Part shown: one piece after another, positions 28,301-35,868 of the stretch | Layout: every line of letters starts with the position of its first letter | Numbering within the stretch: the first letter of the stretch is position 1 | DNA from: Roseivivax jejudonensis | GTDB lineage: Bacteria; Pseudomonadota; Alphaproteobacteria; Rhodobacterales; Rhodobacteraceae | DNA length: 64,000 nt | Assembly (NCBI RefSeq): GCF_900172265.1 | Contig: NZ_FWFK01000006.1 | Location: forward strand, 62,001-126,000 | Direction of reading: 5' to 3' | Notes under the pieces: model-generated | Seen by the model: only the letters and a program-made list of their open reading frames with translations | Told to the model about the DNA's origin: nothing | The model's database searches: none | Position numbers and translations under genes: made by a program

Positions 28301-28448
28301 CGTTGGGCAGCTCGCGGATCTCGACGCCGAAATAGGCCGCGATGCCGGCGATCACGATCAGCGCGCTGAGAACGAAGGCGAGGATCGGCCGCCGCACGAA
28401 GAGCGCGATGCCCGAGGCGCCGGCGGCGGAGGGGGGCGCGTCAGACAC
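25344..28448 (-). CDS. RND efflux pump inner-membrane permease
   Basis: A 1034-residue HAE1-type RND transporter with 12 predicted membrane segments and two large periplasmic loops. FFGV-like start IAAYFGVEIRELPNVDRPVISITTEF is interrupted only by normal family variation, and GMVVDDAIVVLENIVRR contains the proton-relay aspartates of segment 4. It exports drugs, solvents or aromatic metabolites by proton antiport. The adaptor gene lies 6 bases upstream, forming a two-gene operon without an outer-membrane channel gene, so a shared TolC is expected. Confidence 0.93.
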   Translation of the reverse strand: MSDAPPSAAGASGIALFVRRPILAFVLSALIVIAGIAAYFGVEIRELPNVDRPVISITTEFSGASPQTVDQELTGRIEGAAGRVSGVRNISSNSRFGRSRVTLEFEDSVDIDVAATDTRDVIARIANELPEAAEAPEVVKADSDAQPVMRIAVTSPGRSPQDLTRLVQERVEDRLISVAGVADLQIYGDREPIFRVDIDQLELASRGLTLADIRSALANVAYDAPAGGLTGNRQTINVRTTATVATPEAFEALQISEDVVLGDLARVTLGPEPDETVLRANGQTGIGIGIVRQATSNTLEISEDVRAVVAELDQTLPDDVSIFVTSDDATFIRGSIQEVLKTLGLAVAIVVAVIFLFLRDVRATLIPAFTLPVALIGTLAAIYLVGFSVNILTLLALVLATGMVVDDAIVVLENIVRRRSEGIGPRAAAVLGTRQVFFAVITTTATLAAVFVPLSFLPGQAGGLFREFGFTLAMAVLLSSIVALSLCPVLASKLLRRPPDTDPRGPLIWLGNRLSAGYAATLRVALAMPFVVVLVAALFALTAVFVAGGIRQELTPSEDRAVALLSITAPQGVSLDYTTSKMREIETLVQPLRESGEITNVFSITGFGAENRGFMVFSLSQWDQRERSQQEIVGEINGKLRGVIGVRAFAIQPNSLGIRGAGRGLTFAVTGDSYAQLSDVAERLVARMQENPAMGQVRLEYETTQPQLFIEIDRSRASDLGINITGLGDALRAVLDGRSVGSVFLDDTSYDVQMLSTATPVNDPGDLENIFVQTGDGQMVPMASFVRLEERAVAPELDREDQNRSVEISAGLTPELALGTALAEVERLAGDILAEQNRIVPLAEAAELDQTSGGLLITFGFAIVVVLLVLSAQFESFVSAIVIMVTVPIGLACAAFALRFTGLSLNVYSQIGLVMLVGIMAKNGILIVEFANQLRDRGQDVGSAILEASTVRLRPVMMTMVSTVLGGVPLILSTGAGAEAREALGWVIVGGLGLATVSTLYLTPVAYFLLARFSPPRAAEEQKLETELLAADAT

Positions 28449-28454
28449 CGGAGG

Positions 28455-29663
28455 TCACAGCCGGGGCGAAGGGGATTGCCCTTCGCGCGAGACGGCGGTG
28501 CCGTCGGAGATGGTCACCTCGCTGCCCGGGCGCAGGGTCTGGACCCCTTCGATCACCACGGGTTCGCCGGCGTCGATGTCGGCGTCGATCAGGACGGACT
28601 CGCTGTTGCGCTGCTGGATCGTGGCGGCGACCCTCCGGGCGGTGCCGTCGCGCACCACCCAGACGAAGGCGCCGTCGCTCGACCATTGCAGGGCGAGCGG
28701 GTCGATGGCGATGAGCGTCTCGCCCGGGTAGGTCAGCGCGACAGAGAAGGCCATGCCGGCGCGCAGCCGGTCGTCGGCATTGTCGACCTCGGCCTGCACG
28801 CGCAGGGTCCGGCTGGCGCGGTCCACGACGGTGTCGATCGCGCTGATCGTGCCCTCGAGCGTGGTGCCGGCGATGCCGAGCGGCGAGACCTCGATGGCCA
28901 TGCCGGTGGTGGTCCGGCTGATGACCCGTTCGGGGATGCGGAAGTCGATCACGATGACCGAGCGGTCGGTGATCGTGGCGAGCGCCTCCTGCGCGGCGAT
29001 GCGGTCGCCGATCTCCACGTCGAGGATGCCGACGACGCCGGCGATCGGCGCCGTCACCTGCCGCTGCTGCAGATCGAAGGTGGCCTCGCGCTCGGCCAGC
29101 TCGGCGGTGCGGAGCGCGAGCTGCGCTTCGCGGAAGGCGACCTCGGTGATGGCGCCCGAGGCGCGCAGCTGGTTGATGCGTTCGTTGTCGGCGCGGGCGT
29201 CCTCGAGGATGAGGCGCGCGCGCTCCAGCGCGATCGTCTCGGCCTCGTCGTCGAGCCGGGCGACAACGTCGCCGGCCTCCACCCGCTGGCCCGCGGTGAT
29301 CGGCAGATCGGTGATGAGGCCTACGGCGCGCGAGCGGACGGTGACGGAGCGCACGGCGCGTCCGTCGCCGATCGCGGTCACCCGGTCCTCGAGCATGCGT
29401 TCCTCGACCTCGGACACGACGACGGGCGTGCCCTGGTCCGACCCGCGGCCGCTCCGGGCGAGCGCGGCATCCACCGGGGCCATCTCGATCCCGAGCGCGT
29501 CGAGGACGCCGAGCCGGTCGAGCATCGGCTGCGAGGCCGGCACATGCGCGATCCAGACGTATAGCGCCCCGCCGAGCACGGCGGCGGAGATCAGCGATTG
29601 GCCAATGAATGACATCTGGGGTCGGATCCGCGTCTGTGGCCCGAGACTATCCTCGTCCTGCAT
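28455..29663 (-). CDS. RND efflux periplasmic adaptor (membrane fusion protein)
   Basis: A 402-residue membrane fusion protein with one N-terminal membrane anchor (about 17-35), a split biotinyl-lipoyl domain (VGLITDLPITAGQRVEAGD and QVTAPIAGVVGILDVEIGD), a coiled-coil hairpin between them, and a beta-barrel. It links the RND pump to an outer-membrane channel. Start 29663 has no clear ribosome site; ATG 29615 is the alternative and would place the anchor at the very N-terminus. Confidence 0.88.
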   Translation of the reverse strand: MQDEDSLGPQTRIRPQMSFIGQSLISAAVLGGALYVWIAHVPASQPMLDRLGVLDALGIEMAPVDAALARSGRGSDQGTPVVVSEVEERMLEDRVTAIGDGRAVRSVTVRSRAVGLITDLPITAGQRVEAGDVVARLDDEAETIALERARLILEDARADNERINQLRASGAITEVAFREAQLALRTAELAEREATFDLQQRQVTAPIAGVVGILDVEIGDRIAAQEALATITDRSVIVIDFRIPERVISRTTTGMAIEVSPLGIAGTTLEGTISAIDTVVDRASRTLRVQAEVDNADDRLRAGMAFSVALTYPGETLIAIDPLALQWSSDGAFVWVVRDGTARRVAATIQQRNSESVLIDADIDAGEPVVIEGVQTLRPGSEVTISDGTAVSREGQSPSPRL

Positions 29664-29872
29664 CAGTATACGACCGCCGGGGCGATGTGATGCGCCAACA
29701 CGTTGATGTGATGGGCCGGCGGCGGATCGGCGTGACGTGGATGCGACAGGTCGGCCGGGGCGCGTGGCCCCGCGGCGCGCGCGAGCCCGGCCGCCGCGCG
29801 GCGATCCGACGAGGTCTTCCGGGCGCCTCTGCGGAGCGTTCGGAGCCGTTGCCCCTTGGCAGATCGGGGGGT

Positions 29873-29903
29873 GGCCCGCCCGCCGGGGGCTGGCGGACGG
29901 GCC
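29873..29903 (-). terminator. Hairpin after the ThDP enzyme gene
   Basis: Arms GGCCCGCCCGCC and GGCGGACGGGCC pair with one mismatch around a 7-base loop, 11 bases beyond the stop of the ThDP enzyme on the minus strand. Confidence 0.55.
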
Positions 29904-29913
29904 GGGCACCGCC

Positions 29914-31707
29914 TCAGGCGGCGCCCTTGGTGTTGCGCTTGACCTCCTTCTCGCGGCCCTGGCGCGGGTCGATGTGCACGTCGACGAGGCAGGGGCGGCC
30001 GGCACGGAGCGTGGCGACGGCGCTCTGCATCGCGACCTCGAGGCCGGCGAGATCGGTGACCGGGCCGATCGCCTCGACCCCCTGGCCGCGGGCGAGGGCG
30101 GCGAGGTCCGGGGCGGGGCCGTCGATCCGCTGGCCGACCCAGGCGTTCGCGGGGTTGCGGCCGCGCACGCGCGCCACGTTCTCCTGGTGCAGCTCGTCGT
30201 TGAAGTAGCTGCGGTTGTTGGCGACGAGGAACAGCGCCGGGATGCGATACTTCGCGGCGGTCCAGAGCGCGTTGATGCTCATCAGCGTGTCGCCGTCGCC
30301 GAGCGAGCCGACCACCAGCCGGCCGCTGTCGCGCAGCGCGAGCGCCGCGCCAATGGTCAGGCCGGGGCCCGAGCCGATGCCGCCGCCGCCGTCCTTGCCG
30401 AGGTAGTCGAGCGGGTGGGTGTGCGGCAGGATGTCGACGGGAAAGCCCCGCGCCAGCGCCGAGAAGGTGATCGGCTGGCCGTCGGCGGCGGTCTTGAGCG
30501 CGCGGGCCACGTCGCGGTTGGTGAGCGTGGTGCCGTCCCCCTCGGCCGGGGGGGCGACCTCGGGCATCGCCGGGCGGCGCGGCGCGCCCTCGGGCAGCGC
30601 GGCCAGAAGCGCGGCGACCGCGCTGTCGGACGACACGGCAAGCTCCACGTCCACGGGCGGGAGCGCGAAATGCTCCTGGTTCCAGCCGGAGTGAAGCTGG
30701 TGGTCGAGGCTCGCGTGCACGATGGCGACGTGGTCGGGCGGCGTGCCGTAGGCCTGCTTCAGCAGCCCGCCGAGATCGGTCCAGCCGAGCGACACGATCA
30801 GGTCGGCCTCCTCCAGCACCGCGCGGGCGGGGGCCGAGAGCTTGTTGAACGGCGGGCCCGCGTGCAGCGGATGGGTCGTCGGGACCATCGCGCCGGTCTT
30901 GAGATCCGACAGCATCGGCGCGCCGAGCCGTTCGGCCAGCGCGACGCGGGCGTCCATCGCGGCCTCGGTGCGGGCGCCGCGCCCGAACAGCAGGACCGGC
31001 CGTGCCGCGCGGGAGATCGCCGCGACGGCCCGGTCCAGCGCGTCGGGGTCCGGCGCGGTGTCGGCCGGCGGCGCGTAGCGCGCGGGATCGGGCAGGGTGG
31101 TGCCCGCGGGCAGCGGCGCCTCCTGGTCCGAGGCGTCGAGATTGATGTAGACCGGCCCGCCCGGCGCGGTGTTCGCCGCCTTCCAGCCGCGCAGCATCGC
31201 CTCGGGCGTGGCGAGGGCCGAGGCCGGCTGGTCGTCCCACTTGATGAAGTGGCGCACCAGCGCCGCCTGGTCCTGCGTGGTGTGCAGCCAGTCGATCCAG
31301 GGGCGCCGCTCGGTCGCGTCCATCGGCCCGGTCGCGCCGAGGATGAGCATCGGCGCCCGGTCGGCGAAGGCGTTGAAGATCGCCATCGTGCCGTGCATCA
31401 GCCCGACATTGGAGTGCAGCGCCACCGCCATCGCGCGGCCCGTCGCCTTGGCGTAGCCGTGGGCGATGGCGACGGCATGTTCCTCGTGCAGGCAGACCAG
31501 CATTTCGGGGCGCTCGTTGCCGAGGTGGTTCACCAGGCTGTCGTGCAGGCCGCGGTAGCTGGCCCCCGGCGTCAGCGCGATGAACGGGATGCCGAGCCGG
31601 CGCAGCATCGCCGCGGGAATGTCGGACCCCCATGACAGCGAATCGTCGATCGGTCCCTCGACCGGTTCGGCGCGCCAGTCGGGGGGCGGAAAATCGGTGC
31701 TGTCCAT
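29914..31707 (-). CDS. Thiamine diphosphate-dependent enzyme (decarboxylase/synthase family)
   Basis: A 597-residue three-domain ThDP enzyme like acetolactate synthase or benzoylformate decarboxylase. The pyrimidine domain has the activating Glu in LVCLHEEHAVAIAHGYA (about 68-84); the pyrophosphate domain has the ThDP motif GDGDTLM...ANNRSY (about 490-522). These enzymes decarboxylate 2-oxo acids and may ligate the resulting carbanion. Start 31707 follows GAGGAGGAG. It is divergent from the bicupin-EutA operon across a promoter with two palindromes, so the two probably belong to one pathway. The N-terminal extension (about 25 residues) is longer than usual. Substrate unknown. Confidence 0.85.
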   Translation of the reverse strand: MDSTDFPPPDWRAEPVEGPIDDSLSWGSDIPAAMLRRLGIPFIALTPGASYRGLHDSLVNHLGNERPEMLVCLHEEHAVAIAHGYAKATGRAMAVALHSNVGLMHGTMAIFNAFADRAPMLILGATGPMDATERRPWIDWLHTTQDQAALVRHFIKWDDQPASALATPEAMLRGWKAANTAPGGPVYINLDASDQEAPLPAGTTLPDPARYAPPADTAPDPDALDRAVAAISRAARPVLLFGRGARTEAAMDARVALAERLGAPMLSDLKTGAMVPTTHPLHAGPPFNKLSAPARAVLEEADLIVSLGWTDLGGLLKQAYGTPPDHVAIVHASLDHQLHSGWNQEHFALPPVDVELAVSSDSAVAALLAALPEGAPRRPAMPEVAPPAEGDGTTLTNRDVARALKTAADGQPITFSALARGFPVDILPHTHPLDYLGKDGGGGIGSGPGLTIGAALALRDSGRLVVGSLGDGDTLMSINALWTAAKYRIPALFLVANNRSYFNDELHQENVARVRGRNPANAWVGQRIDGPAPDLAALARGQGVEAIGPVTDLAGLEVAMQSAVATLRAGRPCLVDVHIDPRQGREKEVKRNTKGAA

Positions 31708-31820
31708 GCGTTCTCCTCCTCGGGGTTGCGTTCCGCCACAGGGAACGCCGGTCCAGAATTACGGCGTCGCGCGGAAAGCTGTCAAAAGATCGCGGGCCCT
31801 GCGTGGCCTCTGTTCCCTCA

Positions 31821-31839
31821 TGCGGAATGGCATTCCGCA
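31821..31839. promoter_or_regulatory. Perfect palindrome TGCGGAATGGCATTCCGCA (IclR-type operator candidate)
   Basis: A 19-base perfect palindrome with a single central base. It contains GGAA-N5-TTCC, the geometry of IclR operators, and lies between the divergent ThDP enzyme (31707) and bicupin (31903) genes. It is the strongest of the recurrent motifs in this window. Confidence 0.65.
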
Positions 31840-31843
31840 ATGC

Positions 31844-31872
31844 TTGACGAGGCGTTCCGCCATACGCAATGC
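31844..31872 (+). promoter_or_regulatory. Candidate promoter of the bicupin-EutA operon with a second operator-like site
   Basis: TTGACG, a 17-base spacer, then CAATGC resembles a sigma-70 promoter with a good -35 and poor -10. The spacer contains TTCCG-CCATA-CGCAA (31855-31869), similar to TTCCG-CATGA-CGGAA at 54241-54255, so a regulator bound here would block polymerase. Confidence 0.4.
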
Positions 31873-31902
31873 TCCGGCCAACAGCGATGGGAGGAGAGCC
31901 GC

Positions 31903-33111
31903 ATGCCGCACGATCTGGACGGTGCGCTGCACTGGCACGAGCCGACGAAGGGCGAACGCGCGGGCTTCGGCAAGTTCGGCCAGCCGCAATCGGACTACGA
32001 CCGGTTCATGGAAGAGGACGGCGTGCCCGTCTTCCGCGGCGTCGGAATCGAGAAGGTGCAGAACCTGCCGCTGCACCCCTGGCCCCGGATGGGCGGGCGC
32101 GGACATTACATCCAGCTGCACGGCACCGAGGGGAAGTGGGGCAACTACGTCGTCGAGGTGCCGGCGGCCGGCGCGCTCAACGTCGAAAAGCACATCTACG
32201 AGGAGATCTACCTCGTGGTCGAAGGGCGCGGCGCGACCGAGGTCTGGCTCGAGGAGGGCGGCCCGGTGCACACCTTCGAGTGGCAGGAGGGCTCGCTCTT
32301 CTCGATCCCGGTCAACGCCTACCACCGCATCGTCAACGCGACCAATTCGCCGGCGCTGCTGCTGGGCGGGACGACGGCGCCGAACCTGATGAACCTGATC
32401 GGCGACACGAAGGCGATCTTCGAGAACCCGTTCAAGTTCACCGACCGGTTCTCGGGCGATCCGGACTTCTACAAGCCGAACGACGATCTCGAGCCGGACC
32501 CGATCCGCGGGCTCGCCATGCGGCGCACCAACCTCGTGCCGGACGTGATGAACTGCGAGCTGCCGCTCGATAACCGCCGCTCGCCGGGGTACCGCCGGGT
32601 GGAGCCGTTCATGACCGGCAACAAGTTCTACCTGTGGATCGGCCAGCACGAGACCGGCAAGTATTCCAAGGCACATGCCCACACCTCGGCGGCCGTGCTC
32701 GTCTGCGTGAAGGGCAAGGGCTACACCTACACCTGGCCCGAGGAGTGCGGCGTGAACCCGTGGCAGGACGGCCACGGCGACAAGGTGAAGCGGGTCGACT
32801 ACGAGCCCGTGGGACTCGTGTCGGCGGCGCCGGGCGGCGCGCGCTGGTATCACCAGCACTTCAATACCTCGAACGAGCCGTTCCGCCTGTCGGCGTGGTT
32901 CGGGCCGAACCACCCGAGCCTCGTGACCGGCCTACCGCCGGGCGAGAAGCAGATCGACTACACCGCGATGGACGTCACCGAGGGCGGCACCTCGATCCCC
33001 TACTGGATGGAGGATCCGCACATCCGCGCCGAGTTCGAGGCGCATATCGCCCGCAACGGCGGCGAGACGCGGATGGATCCGGCGCTTTACGACAAGCCAG
33101 AGGGCGCGTGA
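31903..33111 (+). CDS. Bicupin protein with HQHFN signature (bicupin 1)
   Basis: A 402-residue protein with two cupin barrels. The first (about 85-165) keeps His/Glu in VEKHIYEEIYLVVEGRG and a His in IPVNAYHRIV; the second (about 245-350) has HAHTSAAVLVCVKGKG, where the usual Glu is replaced, and WYHQHFNTS. The HQHFN string recurs in the three other cupins of this window. Bicupins include gentisate dioxygenase and other metal-dependent enzymes; what this one does is unknown. ATG 31903 follows GGGAGGAG. Its stop overlaps the start of the EutA-like gene, so cupin and ATPase are made together. Confidence 0.85.
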   Translation: MPHDLDGALHWHEPTKGERAGFGKFGQPQSDYDRFMEEDGVPVFRGVGIEKVQNLPLHPWPRMGGRGHYIQLHGTEGKWGNYVVEVPAAGALNVEKHIYEEIYLVVEGRGATEVWLEEGGPVHTFEWQEGSLFSIPVNAYHRIVNATNSPALLLGGTTAPNLMNLIGDTKAIFENPFKFTDRFSGDPDFYKPNDDLEPDPIRGLAMRRTNLVPDVMNCELPLDNRRSPGYRRVEPFMTGNKFYLWIGQHETGKYSKAHAHTSAAVLVCVKGKGYTYTWPEECGVNPWQDGHGDKVKRVDYEPVGLVSAAPGGARWYHQHFNTSNEPFRLSAWFGPNHPSLVTGLPPGEKQIDYTAMDVTEGGTSIPYWMEDPHIRAEFEAHIARNGGETRMDPALYDKPEGA

Positions 33112-34586
33112 ACCGGGCGGCCGATATCGGCGATCCGGAGGCGGGCGGCCGGGTCTTCTTCTCGCAGGCGGGACGCAGCCTGATCGAGGAGGACCAGCTC
33201 GAGCTGACGAGCGTCGGCGTCGATATCGGCTCGTCGACCTCGCACCTTCTGGTGTCGACGCTGCTGCTCGACCGGCTCGATACCCGCTACGTCGTGGTCG
33301 AGCGCAACGTGCGATTCGAATCCGAGATCCTGCTGACGCCCTATGCCGAGGGCAACACCATCGACGCCGAGGCGCTGGGGGCGTTCATCGAGGCGCAGTA
33401 TGCCCGGGCGGGCATCACGCCCGAGGAGATCGACACCGGCGCGCTGATCCTGACCGGGGTCGCCGCGCGGCGGGCCAATGCCCGCGCCATCGGCGAGCTG
33501 TTCGCGGCGCAGGCCGGAACGTTCGTGGCGCTGAGCGCGGGCGACGGGCTCGAGACGATGATGGCCGCGCACGGGTCGGGCGCGGTCGCGCTGTCGAACC
33601 GGGGCGGCCCGGTCCTCAACATCGACGTGGGCGGCGGCACGACGAAGATCGCGCTCTGCGCGGGCGGCGACGTGGTGGCGCGCACGGCGCTCGACGCCGG
33701 CGCGCGGCTGGTCGCGTTCGACGACGCGGGGCGGATCGCGCGGCTCGAACCGTTCGGCCGGCGCCACATCGCCGATGCCGGGCTGGACGCGGGGCTCGGC
33801 GATCCGCTGGCGCCGGAGGCGCGGCGCCGCGTGGCCGAGGCGATGACCGGGTGCATCATCGACGCCGCGCAGGGCGAGGACGTGGACGGCTTCATGCGGT
33901 TGCCGCCGCTCGATGCGGCCGAGTCGCCGCGCGTCGTGCTGTCGGGCGGGGCGTCGGAATACCTCGAAGGCGCGGCGGGGCCCGCCGACGACCTCGGGCC
34001 GGAGCTGATCGCCGCGCTGGCGGCGCGGCTGGAGGCGATCGCGGCCGAGGTCGTGCCGGCGCGCCAGCGCATCCGCGCCACCGTCGTCGGCGCCTCGCAA
34101 TATTCGGTGCAGGTCAGCGGCTCGACGATCTTCCTCGATCCGGCCGACGCGCTGCCGCTGCGCAACCTGCCGGTGGTCGCGCCGAAGCTCGACCTCGGGC
34201 CCGAGATCGACCCGGACGCGGTGGCGCAGGCGGTGACCGACGCGCTCGGCCGGATGGAGATGGGCGACGGCGAAACGCCGGTCGCGGTGGCGCTGCCCTG
34301 GCAGGGCTCGGCGCTCTATGGCCGGCTGAAGGCGCTCGGCGCCGGGCTGGTCCGGGGGCTCGCGCCGCTGATCGCCGCGGGCCATCCGCTCGTTCTGGTG
34401 ATCGACGGCGACGTGGGCGGGCTCCTCGGGATGCAGATCCGGACGGAGGAGGACGTGCCGGGCGCGATCGTGTCGGTCGACGGGATCGCGCTGTCGGAGT
34501 TCGATTTCATCGACATCGGCGCGGTGATCCGTGCCACCGGGGCCGCGCCGGTCGTGGTAAAGTCCCTTCTGTTTCCGGAGGCCTGA
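33108..34586 (+). CDS. EutA-like ASKHA ATPase (reactivating-factor family), copy 1
   Basis: A 492-residue protein of the EutA family, whose characterised member reactivates ethanolamine ammonia-lyase by ATP-driven exchange of damaged adenosylcobalamin. The actin-like ATPase motifs are clear: VGVDIGSSTSHLL (about 35-47) and NIDVGGGTTKIAL (about 170-182), with a later VLSGGASEYLEG. The GTG start at 33108 overlaps the bicupin stop. No EutB/EutC or other cobalamin enzyme lies in this window; instead the partner is a bicupin, and a TctB gene follows after 3 bases. It therefore probably services a different enzyme. A paralogue with the same type of neighbour lies at 60329. Confidence 0.85.
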   Translation: MNRAADIGDPEAGGRVFFSQAGRSLIEEDQLELTSVGVDIGSSTSHLLVSTLLLDRLDTRYVVVERNVRFESEILLTPYAEGNTIDAEALGAFIEAQYARAGITPEEIDTGALILTGVAARRANARAIGELFAAQAGTFVALSAGDGLETMMAAHGSGAVALSNRGGPVLNIDVGGGTTKIALCAGGDVVARTALDAGARLVAFDDAGRIARLEPFGRRHIADAGLDAGLGDPLAPEARRRVAEAMTGCIIDAAQGEDVDGFMRLPPLDAAESPRVVLSGGASEYLEGAAGPADDLGPELIAALAARLEAIAAEVVPARQRIRATVVGASQYSVQVSGSTIFLDPADALPLRNLPVVAPKLDLGPEIDPDAVAQAVTDALGRMEMGDGETPVAVALPWQGSALYGRLKALGAGLVRGLAPLIAAGHPLVLVIDGDVGGLLGMQIRTEEDVPGAIVSVDGIALSEFDFIDIGAVIRATGAAPVVVKSLLFPEA

Positions 34587-34589
34587 GAC

Positions 34590-35084
34590 ATGTCCGAGAC
34601 CGCCCCGCGCAAGATCCGCTCGATCTGGCCGCCGCTGCTGCTGATCGCGGTGTCCGTGGGCTACGTCGTCTGGGCGCAGCGCTACGGCGCGACGCCGCGG
34701 ATGATGCCGACGATCGTCGGCGTGGCGACGGCGATCCTGTCGGTGCTCGACCTTCTGTCGCGGTTCGACAACGGGCTTGGATCGGCGCTGCGCGCCGCGC
34801 TCGGCGCGGATTTCCGCAACCGCGAGATGGCGCACGACCCGCCGCTCCGGAGCGAGGCGGCGATGCTGGGCTGGATGCTCGTCGCGATCGCGGCGGTCTG
34901 GGTCATCGGCCTGTTGCCGACGGTGCCGCTCTTCATTGCCGCGTTCATGCGGGTGTGGGGCGGGCAGTCGTGGCGCGCGTCGCTGCTGACAGCCGCCGGC
35001 GTGCTCGTCTTCGTGGTCCTGGTGTTCGAGGTGCTGCTCGACTACTCGCTCTATCGCGGCATCGTCTGGGAGACGCTGGCGTGA
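34590..35084 (+). CDS. TctB-type small membrane subunit of a second TTT transporter
   Basis: A 164-residue protein with four membrane segments and the TctB ending LLDYSLYRGIVWETLA. It directly follows the EutA-like gene (3 bases) and so is co-transcribed with bicupin and ATPase. Its TctC and TctA partners are 0.8 kb and 1.8 kb further on, beyond an oppositely oriented hydrolase gene whose 3-prime end overlaps it by 34 bases. Confidence 0.85.
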   Translation: MSETAPRKIRSIWPPLLLIAVSVGYVVWAQRYGATPRMMPTIVGVATAILSVLDLLSRFDNGLGSALRAALGADFRNREMAHDPPLRSEAAMLGWMLVAIAAVWVIGLLPTVPLFIAAFMRVWGGQSWRASLLTAAGVLVFVVLVFEVLLDYSLYRGIVWETLA

Positions 35085-35776
35085 TCCCCGGACAGAAGCG
35101 CGACCGCCGCCCCGGTGTCGACGAGATCGGCATATTTGGCCTGCAGGTCGAAGAGCGCGAGCGCGTGGCTCGACTCGAACCGGTCGAAGACCGCGTCGGC
35201 GACGACGAGGCAGGGCAGGTCGCGGTTGTAGGCGTCGACCGCGGTGGCGCGGACGCAGCCCGAGCTGGTGCAGCCGGCGACGATCACGCCGTCCGCGCCG
35301 AGCGCGGCGAGCCGGTCGTCGAGGTCGGTGGCCCAGAACGCGCTCGGCTTCGACTTGCCCAGCACGACGTCCCCGGGCGCGGGGGCGAGCGGGGCCACGA
35401 TCTCGTTGCCGGCGGGGTCGTCCTCTGCGCCGCGGGCGGTCTTGGTCCGGCGCGCGGCGAGGCGCGCGGCGTCGCGCCGCGTGTAGATCACCGGCACGCC
35501 GGCGGCGCGCGCGGCCGCGATCAGCTGCGCGATGCGCGGCACCGCGGCCCAGGCGGCCGGCCCGCAGGCGGTGCGGACGGCGCGCGCCGCGCTCACCGCG
35601 TCGGCGCCCTCGGGGCCGCAGAAATCGTAGGTCATGTCGATGACCAGGAGCACCGGGCGCGCCGGGCGCGGGCCGTCGGCGCCGTAGCCTGCCACCTCGC
35701 GCACGCGCCGGTCGGCGTCGGTGAGGAATGCCTCCCACGGCGCTGCCGGGGTCGTCGTATCATCAGGTCGGGTCAT
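35051..35776 (-). CDS. Isochorismatase-family cysteine hydrolase
   Basis: A 241-residue protein with the catalytic triad of the family: Asp in LLVIDMTYDF (about 58), Lys in VLGKSKPSAF (about 142) and Cys in GCTSSGCVRATAVDAYN (about 177). Relatives include N-carbamoylsarcosine amidase, maleamate amidase and nicotinamidase, which hydrolyse amides in the cytoplasm. The ATG at 35776 is preferred to an upstream one. It is inserted, in reverse, between TctB and TctC of the second TTT system, so it may act on the imported compound. Exact substrate not deducible. Confidence 0.85.
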   Translation of the reverse strand: MTRPDDTTTPAAPWEAFLTDADRRVREVAGYGADGPRPARPVLLVIDMTYDFCGPEGADAVSAARAVRTACGPAAWAAVPRIAQLIAAARAAGVPVIYTRRDAARLAARRTKTARGAEDDPAGNEIVAPLAPAPGDVVLGKSKPSAFWATDLDDRLAALGADGVIVAGCTSSGCVRATAVDAYNRDLPCLVVADAVFDRFESSHALALFDLQAKYADLVDTGAAVALLSGDHASVSQTMPR

Positions 35777-35868
35777 GCGCGGAGCATGGCCCGGACCCAA
35801 CCGGAAACACAAGAAGCCGCCGCATGCAGACAGGCAAGGCGGACCGTCCCATCAGAGAGGAGACTGAC

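Noticed and set aside
26586-29564. A 992-codon open frame antisense to the RND pump and adaptor, and similar long frames opposite most genes
   Set aside because: High GC leaves antisense frames open. The composition is Arg/Gly/Asp/His-rich without motifs, there is no ribosome site, and the opposite strand has a clear known family.
33108-34586. Interpretation as part of ethanolamine utilisation
   Set aside because: No ethanolamine ammonia-lyase, microcompartment shell or ethanolamine transporter genes are present in 64 kb.
4277-35776. A nicotinate degradation pathway (NicAB-like hydroxylase, flavin monooxygenase, hydrolase, maleamate-amidase-like protein)
   Set aside because: Each family is broad, the genes are spread over 30 kb under different promoters, and no NicX or NicE candidate is visible. 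Kept only as a weak alternative.
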